This document shows, in pieces, positions 8,624 through 16,698 of a stretch of DNA of 27,453 nt. Position numbers and translations under genes: made by a program. Every line of letters begins with the position of its first letter. Position 1 is the first letter of the stretch. This DNA comes from JANSWP01 sp041941305. GTDB taxonomy: Bacteria; Bacteroidota; Bacteroidia; Chitinophagales; Saprospiraceae. Location: contig JBGTQJ010000091.1 in NCBI GenBank assembly GCA_041941305.1, positions 1 through 27,453 on the forward strand. The letters are read 5' to 3'. Under the pieces are notes generated by a model, which did not search any database, was not told the origin of the DNA, and saw nothing but the letters and a program-made list of their open reading frames with translations.

Positions 8624-8700
8624 TTAGACAGTGCCTGAAAAATTCTTTGAATAAGAAAATAGGAGATTGTGGGTTCTGGATGAGCACACTTTTGAGTTCT

Positions 8701-9951
8701 TCATCCTTCAACTTCAAATCCCAGTCCCTGAAAATCCCTCCAAAAATCCGGATAAGACTTTCCTACCACCATAGGATCTTCAACCTGAATTTCACCAAAC
8801 ATTGCAAATGGAGCAAATGCCATCGCCATGCGGTGGTCTTCATAAGTTTCAAAAAGTGGTGTGTTTTCAACTTTGGCATTACCTTCTATCGCAAAAAATT
8901 CCTTCTCCTTATTCTTTGAAAATTTAGCAGGCAATTTAGAAAGCCAGACTTGTACTTTCTGCAATTCGTTTTTCAAAGCCGAGATGCGGTCGGTTTCTTT
9001 GATTTTCAAGGTTTCAAGCCCTGTAAATAAGCCCTGAACCCCCATTCCTCCACAAATAACAGCAATGGTTTGTGCCAAGTCCGGACATCGAATGAAATCT
9101 TTTTCAAAAAATGGTTTTACAGATGTTGAGTTTTTGCTTAACCGGATCCCTTTTTCATTAAACGTAGTGTGTATACCAAAGCTTTCCATCATTTCTGCCA
9201 AAACCGAATCTCCTTGAGTACTTTCTTTAAACAAGCCATTCAACTGTAAATCAAGTCTCTCTGAAAAAGCAGCCAATGCATAATAATAGGAGGCTGCCGA
9301 CCAGTCTGCTTCTACCGTAAAATCCTTTGAAATATATTTTTGAGGAGCAATTTTTATGGTGTTCTCCTCCCAACTATGTTCAACTCCAAAATAGGCCATC
9401 AGGTTTAGGGTCATTTCTATATAGGGTCTTGAAACGATTTTTCCCTCAAGGGTCAATTCCAGACCATTGGACAGCACAGGTGCAATCATCAGTAAAGCTG
9501 AAATGTACTGACTACTAATTCCTGAAGATATATTGAGTTTATTTTGGAGTCCAATATTGTTGGGAGTATTAATTTTCAAAGGTGGATATCCTTCTTTTTC
9601 CAAATATTCAATGTCGGCACCTAATTCTTTCAGGGCTTCTACCAAAACACCAATAGGTCGCTGCTTCATCCGCTCCGAACCGGTTAATATTTGAGCCCCT
9701 TCTTGCAGCGCCAGGTAAGCAGTCATAAAACGAAAAGTTGTGCCTGCCGGACCAGCATCGTATTTGGCTGCTTTGGTTTCTAAAAACTTATGTAAAATCT
9801 GGGTATCTTTTGAATTGGCAATAGCTTTTATCTTAAAATCATCTTCACATAAAGCCCTGATAATCAATGCCCGATTACTAATGCTTTTAGAACCCGCAAG
9901 GGTAATTTCACCTACAATATTTTTGTCTGACTTGGAGATAGTATAAATCAT
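8701..9951 (-). CDS. aroA: 3-phosphoshikimate 1-carboxyvinyltransferase (EPSP synthase)
   Basis: 416 aa, the normal length for this cytosolic enzyme. It transfers enolpyruvate from phosphoenolpyruvate to shikimate-3-phosphate, the sixth step of the shikimate pathway to aromatic amino acids. Visible motifs are LAGSKSISNRALI (19-31, substrate-binding K22/S23/R27), DAGPAGTTFRFMTA (the family's LGNAGTAxR loop), RPIGVLVEALKELGAD, CPDLAQT (catalytic Asp region), KETDRISALKNEL and YEDHRMAMAFA near the C-terminus. The N-terminal loop has Ala where many enzymes have Asn (GPAGT rather than GNAGT); this looks like ordinary lineage variation. It is convergent with the NACHT-LRR gene (77-bp gap) and divergent from the DJ-1-like gene, so it stands alone here. 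Assignment is secure. Confidence 0.96.
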   Translation of the reverse strand: MIYTISKSDKNIVGEITLAGSKSISNRALIIRALCEDDFKIKAIANSKDTQILHKFLETKAAKYDAGPAGTTFRFMTAYLALQEGAQILTGSERMKQRPIGVLVEALKELGADIEYLEKEGYPPLKINTPNNIGLQNKLNISSGISSQYISALLMIAPVLSNGLELTLEGKIVSRPYIEMTLNLMAYFGVEHSWEENTIKIAPQKYISKDFTVEADWSAASYYYALAAFSERLDLQLNGLFKESTQGDSVLAEMMESFGIHTTFNEKGIRLSKNSTSVKPFFEKDFIRCPDLAQTIAVICGGMGVQGLFTGLETLKIKETDRISALKNELQKVQVWLSKLPAKFSKNKEKEFFAIEGNAKVENTPLFETYEDHRMAMAFAPFAMFGEIQVEDPMVVGKSYPDFWRDFQGLGFEVEG

Positions 9952-9971
9952 AAAATTTTAAATAATCGGGT

Positions 9972-10018
9972 TGTCGGGGATGCGGGTTGACGGGTCTTGC
10001 CATCCCGCATCCCCGACA
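9972..10018. repeat. GC-rich 15-bp perfect inverted repeat
   Basis: tgtcggggatgcggg (9972-9986) pairs exactly with cccgcatccccgaca (10004-10018) around a 17-nt loop. It stands between the divergent starts of aroA and the DJ-1-like lipoprotein gene, 20 bp upstream of the aroA ATG, so it would sit in an aroA leader or overlap its promoter. The high GC stands out against the AT-rich surroundings and resembles the palindromes near 10900, 11470 and 23540. Confidence 0.85.
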
Positions 10019-10066
10019 CCTCGAAAAGAAATCATATAGAAATAAACTTCTACATTAGATCAAAAA

Positions 10067-10825
10067 ATGAAAATTCTCTTCTACGCCGCAATGTTAGGCA
10101 TTTTTGCTAGCTTTTTTGGCTGCGCTCAGGTTCAACAGGAAAGTTCAGAAATAAGCACATCCTATTTGAAGGTTCCTATCAAAAAACCGGAATTGAATCC
10201 AGAGCGATACAATGTCGCTTTCCTCATTATGAACGGCGTTTACAATACAGAACTCACTGCTCCCTTTGATATCTTCCAGCATACAATATTTCGAGATAGC
10301 ATCAAATCCATGAATACTTTTCTGGTAGCTAATACTTTGGAACCTATTTTGACTTTTGAAGGCATCCGATTATTGCCAGACTACAATTATTTAGCCGATT
10401 CCCTTCCTAGAATTGACATTTTGGTAGTACCCAGCGCTGAGCATCATTTGGATACTGATTTGGAAGATGAAGCCATGATCAATTTTGTAAAAACTGTCGA
10501 TAGTGAAGCGATGTACATCACTTCTCATTGTGATGGTGCATTTGTTTTGGCAAAGGCTGGATTATTGAACAATTCAGCTTCCACCACTTTCCCAAGTGAC
10601 ATTCCAAAATATCGCGAAATGTTTCCTCATTTGGAAGTGCATGAAGACCTGCTTTTTGTCCATGACGGAAAATACATCACCTCAGCAGGTGGTGCAAAAT
10701 CATTTGAAGCTTCTTTATATTTATGTGAATTGATGTATGGAAAAAAGATTGCAGATAGGTTGGCAAAAGGTCTGGTGATTGATTGGGACCTGGCTGAAGT
10801 ACCAAAATTGATTGTGGAAAATTAA
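10067..10825 (+). CDS. DJ-1/PfpI-family (class I glutamine amidotransferase-like) lipoprotein
   Basis: 252 aa. The N-terminus MKILFYAAMLGIFASFFGC is a lipoprotein signal ending at Cys19, so the mature protein should be membrane-anchored. From residue 48 it follows the DJ-1/PfpI fold: YNVAFLIMNGVYNTELTAPFDIF with a Glu (E62) at the place of the conserved acidic partner, IDILVVPSAEHH, and the nucleophile elbow ITSHCDGAFVLAKAGLL with Cys155. The later segment DGKYITSAGGAKSFEASLYLCELMYG matches the amidotransferase-like half of AraC-type regulators such as FtrA, but no DNA-binding domain follows. Family members include chaperones, glyoxalases, hydratases and sensors; substrate cannot be told from sequence. 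It is flanked on both sides by GC-rich palindromes and shares no operon with aroA. Confidence 0.85.
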   Translation: MKILFYAAMLGIFASFFGCAQVQQESSEISTSYLKVPIKKPELNPERYNVAFLIMNGVYNTELTAPFDIFQHTIFRDSIKSMNTFLVANTLEPILTFEGIRLLPDYNYLADSLPRIDILVVPSAEHHLDTDLEDEAMINFVKTVDSEAMYITSHCDGAFVLAKAGLLNNSASTTFPSDIPKYREMFPHLEVHEDLLFVHDGKYITSAGGAKSFEASLYLCELMYGKKIADRLAKGLVIDWDLAEVPKLIVEN

Positions 10826-10886
10826 AGATGAGTCGTCCCGAATTTTATTGATAAAAACCTTTTTGTTTCTTCTTTTCTTAATTTTT

Positions 10887-10976
10887 TGATAATCAACATG
10901 TTGCGGGGTGCGGGGTGGTCAAACCCGCAACTCGCACCCCGCAACAAAAAAACATTACCTGGCATGTTGAAAATCA
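10887..10976. repeat. Nested GC-rich palindrome downstream of the DJ-1-like gene
   Basis: The inner arms gttgcggggtgcg (10900-10912) and cgcaccccgcaac (10933-10945) pair perfectly over 13 bp. Outer arms tgataatcaacatg (10887-10900) and catgttgaaaatca (10963-10976) pair at 12 of 14 positions. An alternative inner stem tgcggg/cccgca (10909-10914, 10924-10929) competes with the main one. Confidence 0.8.
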
Positions 10977-11315
10977 ATGATTTAAGATAATTTCTGAAAA
11001 TTCGGAATAACTCATGTTCCGAACGGGATATAAAAAACAACCGGGAAGAAGACAGAGCAGTTGAGTTCTGAAAGTTTGAAATGTTTATTCAACCATGAAT
11101 GTGAAAATCAAAATTCCAAAAATAATGCAATCATTGGAGGGGGCATTTTGATCTTCATTCAAACCTTCTGGAACCCAACTTTACTGCCAATGGGGGGAAC
11201 GGGGGGCAGTTCTATCCCAGCTGTTTTAAATAGGGGGCATCCCGACGGTGGGGGAGATACCATTTTATTAGCAAATTATTCCACAGGAATGCCTTTGGCA
11301 TAATCCTCGTAGATT

Positions 11316-11391
11316 AAGTTTAAGTTTAAGTTTAAGTTTAAGTTTAAGTTTAAAAAATAAGCATATACTTGACCTTAAACTTAAACTTAAA
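11316..11391. repeat. Hexamer array (AAGTTT x6) with inverted copy
   Basis: Six exact copies of aagttt occupy 11316-11351. After a 22-nt spacer, cttaaacttaaacttaaa (11374-11391) is the reverse complement of three units, so about 18 bp can pair. Related six-base arrays occur at 57-80 and at 23384-23412. Confidence 0.92.
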
Positions 11392-11460
11392 AAAGGTGCA
11401 GGTCACCCTCATCCCATCAAGTAGTGCCCGCACCGAATATGAAACCGACTTGTCTTCTAA

Positions 11461-11530
11461 TTAGCTGCTAAGCGGGTTATTGTGATGGCAAAACATTTTG
11501 CCACCCGCATAGTCGCTACTTAGCATCTAA
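11461..11530. repeat. Nested inverted repeat with TGGCAAAA/TTTTGCCA core
   Basis: Outer arms ttagctgctaag (11461-11472) and cttagcatctaa (11519-11530) pair at 11 of 12 positions. Inside, gcgggt and acccgc pair, and at the tip tggcaaaa (11486-11493) pairs perfectly with ttttgcca (11496-11503) around two bases. Confidence 0.85.
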
Positions 11531-11558
11531 TGATTTAGAAAACAATTGCTAAGGTTCC

Positions 11559-11719
11559 AGAAGCTGTTTGAATTTAGATTTTTTCTCAGGAGAAGTGAAT
11601 TTTGCGGTCAGGCGAAGCTCATTTTTTGCCTCATAGCAGCGCTACGAGGCAAAAAGTAGCTGAAGTATGACGGGAAAAGTCTCTTCACATGTGGAAATAG
11701 TTAAACTCAAACAGCTTCT
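11559..11719. repeat. Long imperfect palindrome, MITE-like
   Basis: Terminal arms agaagctgtttgaattta (11559-11576) and taaactcaaacagcttct (11702-11719) pair at 17 of 18 positions. The centre is a 10-bp stem tttttgcctc (11623-11632) and gaggcaaaaa (11646-11655), with partial pairing between. The size (161 nt), terminal inverted repeats and lack of coding resemble a miniature inverted-repeat element, but no target-site duplication is visible. Confidence 0.75.
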
Positions 11720-12079
11720 TCTGCGGTATTAACCGCTAAAAGCATCAAAATGTCAATATTGGAATGTTCCTGAAAAGGGATTATGGCAATCGCTAATTGG
11801 AAAAAAGAGAAGATTGAGGTGAAAAGACAAGACTATAGAGTGAGTGAGACTAGCCTTTATTCTTTATTCAAGCCCTCTTTTGTTCTAATTATCAATTACG
11901 TGTGTGGCAGGTTTCGGGGGTGGATGTTTGTCCGCTATCTTAATTGAATGGGTGTGGTAAAAGTGTGGGAATTTAAAGATCTATGTACAATTCATATTGT
12001 GATTTTTTATAAAGCAAAGACAATGCCAATATTTAATTTACTACTATATAAACGATTAAATATTTTAAATTTTTACCTA

Positions 12080-13273
12080 TTATTTATTTTCACAATATGT
12101 TAGCGTCTCTAAAATGAGCTGACAACTGGTTTTTATTTCTTCTTCCGTAATTATTAAAGGGGGAGCGATTCTAAAACTTTTAGCATTGAATAAGAATCCA
12201 ATGCTTATCAAGCCAACTTCAAAAAAGCGATTCAATACCTTTTTGACAAAATCAAAACTTTCCAATTCGACTGCAATCATTAAACCTGCGGTTCGAACTT
12301 CTTTGATCGCAGAGTGAACCAACAGTTTTTTGAATAAGGCTTCTTTCTTTTTGACCTCCGCAATATAATTGGTCTCCAATAATGTTTTTAGGGTCGCTAA
12401 AGCGGCAGCACAACAAACGGGATGTCCTCCAAAGGTGGTAATGTATCCTAAAATCGGATCAAAAGTGAGTGTATGGGTCATTTCGCGTGGTGCCACAAAT
12501 GCTCCTATGGGCATCCCTCCTCCCATCGCCTTTGCTAATAAAATAACATCAGGTTCGATCCCATATTGTTCAAATCCCCATAAGGTTCCGGTTCTTCCAA
12601 ATCCAGTTTGAATTTCGTCCAAAACCAACAAAGCACCAGTTTCTTCGCATCTATTTCTCAGTTTTTTTAAATAATCATCCACAGGTTTCCGAACCCCTGA
12701 GGCACCTTGTACCGTTTCTACAATCACACAGGCAGTTTTGCCCGTTATTTTTTCTAAGTCTTGTTCTCTATTGAATTCAATGTGTCGAATACCCGGGAGC
12801 TGAGGGAAAAAAGCCTGGGTATAAATGGTAGGATTCATCAAACTGGCCGATCCGTGTGTACAGCCATGGTAGGCATTTTTTGCCGCTATGATTTCATACC
12901 GACCAGTGTAGCGTTTGGCGAGCTTCATTGCACCTTCAACTGCTTCACTACCAGAATTGACGAAATAGACACTATTCAGTTTTTCCGGAAGGTTGTCAGA
13001 AAGCAATTTTGCCAATTGCACCTGAGGAGACATTACAAATTCCCCATAAACTTGCGTGTGCATATATTTATCTACCTGGTTTTTTACCGCAGCAACTACA
13101 TTTGGATGTTTGTGTCCCAAACTGCTGACTGCAATTCCTGAAACCAGGTCGATGTATCGCTTTCCTTTTTTGTCGTATAAATAAATGCCTTCGCTATCTT
13201 CAATTTCCAGCATAGGAGGGGCATCGCTGGTTTGGGCAACGTGTCGGAGGAAAAGATCTTGAAGTTGACTCAT
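12080..13273 (-). CDS. Class III PLP-dependent aminotransferase (acetylornithine/omega-amino acid type)
   Basis: 397 aa, usual length for fold-type I class III aminotransferases, cytosolic. Motifs: DLVSGIAVSSLGHKHP, FVNSGSEAVEGAMKLA (cofactor phosphate-binding region), AYHGCTHGS, LVLDEIQTGFGRTGTLWG (D219 for the pyridine nitrogen) and LLAKAMGGGMPIGAF with the Schiff-base Lys248. The family moves an amino group between an omega-amino acid (acetylornithine, ornithine, 4-aminobutyrate and similar) and a 2-oxo acid; the substrate cannot be fixed from sequence. Other arginine biosynthesis genes are absent here, so argD is not assigned. The gene starts only 7 bp after the stop of the secreted monooxygenase-like gene, which suggests co-transcription, although the two proteins act in different compartments and no common pathway is evident. 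Confidence 0.9.
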   Translation of the reverse strand: MSQLQDLFLRHVAQTSDAPPMLEIEDSEGIYLYDKKGKRYIDLVSGIAVSSLGHKHPNVVAAVKNQVDKYMHTQVYGEFVMSPQVQLAKLLSDNLPEKLNSVYFVNSGSEAVEGAMKLAKRYTGRYEIIAAKNAYHGCTHGSASLMNPTIYTQAFFPQLPGIRHIEFNREQDLEKITGKTACVIVETVQGASGVRKPVDDYLKKLRNRCEETGALLVLDEIQTGFGRTGTLWGFEQYGIEPDVILLAKAMGGGMPIGAFVAPREMTHTLTFDPILGYITTFGGHPVCCAAALATLKTLLETNYIAEVKKKEALFKKLLVHSAIKEVRTAGLMIAVELESFDFVKKVLNRFFEVGLISIGFLFNAKSFRIAPPLIITEEEIKTSCQLILETLTYCENK

Positions 13274-13280
13274 TGAGAAA

Positions 13281-14843
13281 TTATTGCTTTACAAAAGAGG
13301 AAGTTCCCTTGAATTTTTCACCAAACCATTCCAGGTAATACAATCCTGAAGAAAGTTTGGATAGCTCTATGTTTTCCTGAATCAAGGTATTATTGGATGC
13401 CATTTCCCAACGTTTTACTTCAATTCCCTTCAAATCCACAATTCTAAAAGATAATTTTTCAGGACTTGGAAGGGTTCCATAGATGTACAATTCATTTTCA
13501 ACAGGATTGGGGAAGATAGTTAAATCATTTTCTTCTGATAAGATTTCCGTGGAATTGACCATCAATGTACTATCCTGGATAATCTGTTCATCCCCATTTT
13601 GGTATTCAGCAAAAATGAAATAACACAAAAACATCTCATCAGTTGTCTTAAATCCCCGATTAACGGTAATTGGAGGGTTATTTGGATTGTCGTGATTATC
13701 AACTGTGTTGTCATAAACACCCTCACTATGCAAAATTGAACCCTGAGGAATTTTTTGAACCTGTTGGAAATAATAATACTTCTGCCAATGAAAATCCCAA
13801 TGTGGAATATCTATCAATGGAATAATAACGCCCATTGGAGTCTCCGCCCAAACTTTATAGGATTTACCCAAAAAATGCATATGCGGGCAAATGGCAATTA
13901 GCGACAGATCCGTCCAAACTGGATAAGACTTTTGATGAAAAGTAGAAATTTCGTTGGGAGGCAGCACCAATGGACCATCTACCAAAACTGGAGGCGAATC
14001 CGTCAATATCCAGGCTACATTTACAGGTCTTACCCCAGTGGGATTTTTAATGAACTGCAAATTCATTTTGGTGCTATCTATCAAACCAATGCCTCCAGGT
14101 CCATAATGGATTTCAATGACAAAATCTGCCCCTGGAGGTACTGCAATTCCCCAATTTTCCGGATAAGCAGGAATATTGCCCCCCGGTTGCCAGGCATTGA
14201 TGTAATAGTCATAGTTAGGAGCCCCCGTACTGTTATTAAAACCAGGAAGCGGATCCTGTAAATCAAGCGCTTTGGAATGCCCCGTTAAATCAAAAGACAA
14301 ATCTGCATGGTGGACAACTTGATCCAATCCTGCAATTACTTCAATTCTACTGATATATACGGTATCCGGAAAATTGGTGGGAATGACAAACCAGCGATAT
14401 TCATCAACATCGTATTGCAAAGTGTAGGGTTCTATTTCGACTACATAATCAATCGTGTCCAATAATGATCCGCCTGGTAAAAATAAAGGTGGTTCGGGCG
14501 CATCATCTGGATTCCCCAATGGCATCCCTGCATCAATCCAATCGTGAATCGCCAGAATTTCTTCATCTTCCAAATAAGTTTCGTGAGCGAATCTTCTGTA
14601 ATTGGGATCAGCCGGCCAGGGTGGCATTTCTCTATGTTCAATGGCTTCATGAATTAATGGTGCATAGAGTACTACATCCTGGAAAGTCATGAGCTCAAAA
14701 GGAGCGATGGCTCCATTGTGGTGGCAGACCGCGCAATTTTTGTAAATCAAAGGAGCAATGTCATCACTCCAGGTTGGAATTTGAGAATTTGAGATTTGGA
14801 TAAAAAAAAGTACGATGATTATCGTGGGCAATAGCTTTTTCAT
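13281..14843 (-). CDS. Secreted cytochrome c / copper type II monooxygenase-like protein with T9SS tail
   Basis: 520 aa. A signal peptide (MKKLLPTIIIVLFFIQISNSQ) is followed by a small cytochrome c domain with heme site CAVCH (C37, C40, H41) and the likely distal ligand Met73 in EMPPWP. Residues about 130-415 resemble the two-copper fold of peptidylglycine alpha-hydroxylating and dopamine beta monooxygenases: VVHHADL (H178/H179), IEIHYG (H246), CPHMHFLGKSY (H321/H323) and DEMFL (Met404) are candidate copper ligands. The last 80 residues (LTIFPNPVENELYIYG to SSGLYYLEWFGEKF) form a T9SS sorting domain, so the protein should be exported and surface-anchored or released. Substrate is unknown. It lies 48 bp downstream of the arylsulfotransferase-family gene and 7 bp upstream of the aminotransferase. 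Confidence 0.85.
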   Translation of the reverse strand: MKKLLPTIIIVLFFIQISNSQIPTWSDDIAPLIYKNCAVCHHNGAIAPFELMTFQDVVLYAPLIHEAIEHREMPPWPADPNYRRFAHETYLEDEEILAIHDWIDAGMPLGNPDDAPEPPLFLPGGSLLDTIDYVVEIEPYTLQYDVDEYRWFVIPTNFPDTVYISRIEVIAGLDQVVHHADLSFDLTGHSKALDLQDPLPGFNNSTGAPNYDYYINAWQPGGNIPAYPENWGIAVPPGADFVIEIHYGPGGIGLIDSTKMNLQFIKNPTGVRPVNVAWILTDSPPVLVDGPLVLPPNEISTFHQKSYPVWTDLSLIAICPHMHFLGKSYKVWAETPMGVIIPLIDIPHWDFHWQKYYYFQQVQKIPQGSILHSEGVYDNTVDNHDNPNNPPITVNRGFKTTDEMFLCYFIFAEYQNGDEQIIQDSTLMVNSTEILSEENDLTIFPNPVENELYIYGTLPSPEKLSFRIVDLKGIEVKRWEMASNNTLIQENIELSKLSSGLYYLEWFGEKFKGTSSFVKQ

Positions 14844-14891
14844 ATTGCAAAATACGAAGAAATTGTCTGGAGTTTATTGATCAAAGCGTTT

Positions 14892-16529
14892 TTAAAACCC
14901 CACCTTAATAATAGTTTCAGAGAAGGAGATGCCTTTATTATCAAATAACTTTGCAAAATACAGCCCATCAGGCAAATCCTTCAAGGAAATTTGATTTAAA
15001 CCAAAATTAATGGTTGGAGTATTAATTAAAGATCCAAATCCGTCATAAATATGAAGCTTTGTATTTTTTTCCAAATTTGATTCAAGTACCAAAAACTCTG
15101 AAAATGGATTGCCTAAAATCCTTATTGGTGAAGGAAAAAAGGATTGTTGAGCAGCCACACTTGATTCATAAATCTCACATCCCAAATCCCAGGGATTGAT
15201 TTCGACAGGCGCTCCAGGTGTTAGATCTTTGCCATCAAAAGCCTCATAATCAGGAGCATATCTGCTTGCCCGAAATACTTCATTAAAGTGAATGGTACCT
15301 CCTTGAGCAATGGGGTTGCCATTTCTATTTACAGGATTGATGTATTCCCAAACCAATTCTTTTTCCAGGGTAACTTCGAATAACCTTCCTGTCTCTCCTT
15401 CACAAATTAATACGTTCCCATTCGGTAAGGCATATGCTCCAGACATGATTTCTGAATAAAAGTCAGAAGCCGTGTATTGCCAATCGACTTGCTCGGGACC
15501 AAAGGCTTGTCCATTTTCTAAATCATATGATCCATCATCATTCAATGGCGGTTCCCAGATCTCTATACTTGAGGCATTTGGGGTATCATCATTATTAAAA
15601 ACCATCAATTTTCCTTCATTTGGAAAGCCATCCGGAATCCACCTGATATCGTGTTGTCTGGTGAACTTTTGATCATCTGTATTGCCTCTTTTGTAGGTTT
15701 GTGGGTTGCCATATCGATACAACAGATCTCCTCCTTTTCCAGCGTTTCCTCCTGAATGCCCTGCTGCTTCAGCTGTAGTAGTGCTATGATCGATGATCCA
15801 AATCTCACTAAAATTTCGAGAACTAATGGCGATTTGGTCTAGCTCAGCGTTATAGGCAATGGCATTGGCATGAATCCAATCACCATTGGTGTCTTCTCCT
15901 TCACCTATGTAATTGATGTCTACCAACCCGGGATGTGCAGATACGGCTCCATAATTGGCTTTACTGGCATCAAAATCCTGAATGAGGTGATCCCATAAGC
16001 GCCATTCCCAAACGATATTCGCTTGATTGTTTCCGACAGTTTCAATTTCAATAATTCTTTCTGACCAAACTTCACCATTGTATGCTCTCCCATTTTGTTT
16101 AGCATCTGATTGCGTATGTTTTTCAAATGCAAGCGCCAAAAAATTGCCATTTGGTAGTGGTTCAATGTCGTGATGAGCATGGACCGTATTATTGGCATAT
16201 TCATACGACCATAACAAATCTCCCCCCCAATCAAATAATTCGAACCTCCCTCCTAAACCACCTCCGGAAAAATTGCCGCTTACCCTGGCAGTTCTTAGCA
16301 ACTCGCCATTTTCCAGGAGATATACCGACTCTCCTGGCTTGTAATCACTTTCCCAGATATTAACTTTGAAACCGCAGTTGTCTATGAGATAGCTTATTTC
16401 ATTATTGCTGAAAAGGGTGTAGCCGTTGAAGGATTGAGGGGTATTGAGGAATATGCCGACAGTTTGCTGCGAAAAGAGCTGGCACGAAAACAATAAGAGG
16501 CAGAATCCTGACAGGGTTATTTTATTCAT
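14892..16529 (-). CDS. Secreted arylsulfotransferase (ASST)-family protein with T9SS tail
   Basis: 545 aa with a signal peptide (about 1-20, ending FSQQ). The body has recurring strands of a beta-propeller and the hallmarks of the aryl-sulfate sulfotransferase family: HAHHDIEPLPNGNFLALAFE, WIHANAIAYN, FTRQHDIRWIPDG and ALPNGNVLICEGETGRLFEV, with His residues at the places where the family carries its catalytic and substrate-binding ones. True ASST enzymes move sulfate between phenols, but many Bacteroidota members are uncharacterised, so the activity is only suggested. The C-terminus from about residue 466 (IRILGNPFSEFLVLES, LPDGLYFAKLFDNKG) is a T9SS sorting domain. The gene is followed after 48 bp by the secreted monooxygenase-like gene, also a T9SS client, so the two may work together at the cell surface. 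Confidence 0.82.
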   Translation of the reverse strand: MNKITLSGFCLLLFSCQLFSQQTVGIFLNTPQSFNGYTLFSNNEISYLIDNCGFKVNIWESDYKPGESVYLLENGELLRTARVSGNFSGGGLGGRFELFDWGGDLLWSYEYANNTVHAHHDIEPLPNGNFLALAFEKHTQSDAKQNGRAYNGEVWSERIIEIETVGNNQANIVWEWRLWDHLIQDFDASKANYGAVSAHPGLVDINYIGEGEDTNGDWIHANAIAYNAELDQIAISSRNFSEIWIIDHSTTTAEAAGHSGGNAGKGGDLLYRYGNPQTYKRGNTDDQKFTRQHDIRWIPDGFPNEGKLMVFNNDDTPNASSIEIWEPPLNDDGSYDLENGQAFGPEQVDWQYTASDFYSEIMSGAYALPNGNVLICEGETGRLFEVTLEKELVWEYINPVNRNGNPIAQGGTIHFNEVFRASRYAPDYEAFDGKDLTPGAPVEINPWDLGCEIYESSVAAQQSFFPSPIRILGNPFSEFLVLESNLEKNTKLHIYDGFGSLINTPTINFGLNQISLKDLPDGLYFAKLFDNKGISFSETIIKVGF

Positions 16530-16698
16530 TAGTTTACTGGCTTTCTGAAAAAATCGTGGAGATCAAGGCAGTCAAAAAAAGGATAAGTCCCAATAAAGTA
16601 AAGGAAAAAAACATATCACTTCTTTTTACGTGAGGATTTATTCATTGAATCCCAAAAAGGTCTTCGAACCGGACATTGTAAAGAATGTTCTACCAAAC

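Larger units (their letters stand above)
10826..12079. other. 1.25-kb region without a convincing gene, rich in nested palindromes
   Basis: Short ORFs here (for example 11061-11303 from a TTG, and a 54-codon ORF from the ATG at 11783) show no recognisable domain or believable start. Instead the stretch holds, in order, a nested palindrome (10887-10976), five clustered G-tracts of five or six G (11139-11254), a hexamer hairpin (11316-11391), a second nested palindrome (11461-11530) and a long imperfect palindrome (11559-11719). Positions 11741-12079 are AT-rich with nothing clear. It separates the end of the DJ-1-like gene from the end of the aminotransferase gene, so no promoter for either is expected. 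Confidence 0.65.

Noticed and set aside
10822..11040. 72-codon minus-strand ORF
   Set aside because: It runs through the GC-rich palindrome and overlaps the end of the DJ-1-like gene; no coding signature.
11061..11303. 80-codon plus-strand ORF starting with TTG
   Set aside because: No plausible start, no recognisable domain, and its composition comes from the G-tracts; it sits amid palindromic repeats.
11316..11391. Reading the AAGTTT array as a CRISPR array or telomere
   Set aside because: There are no spacers and no cas genes, and it is interior to a bacterial sequence; it is a simple hexamer array with an inverted copy.
11783..11947. 54-codon ORF from an ATG, with a hydrophobic patch in its second half
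   Set aside because: Possible small protein, but no promoter, ribosome site, or recognisable motif supports it; left out of the gene list.
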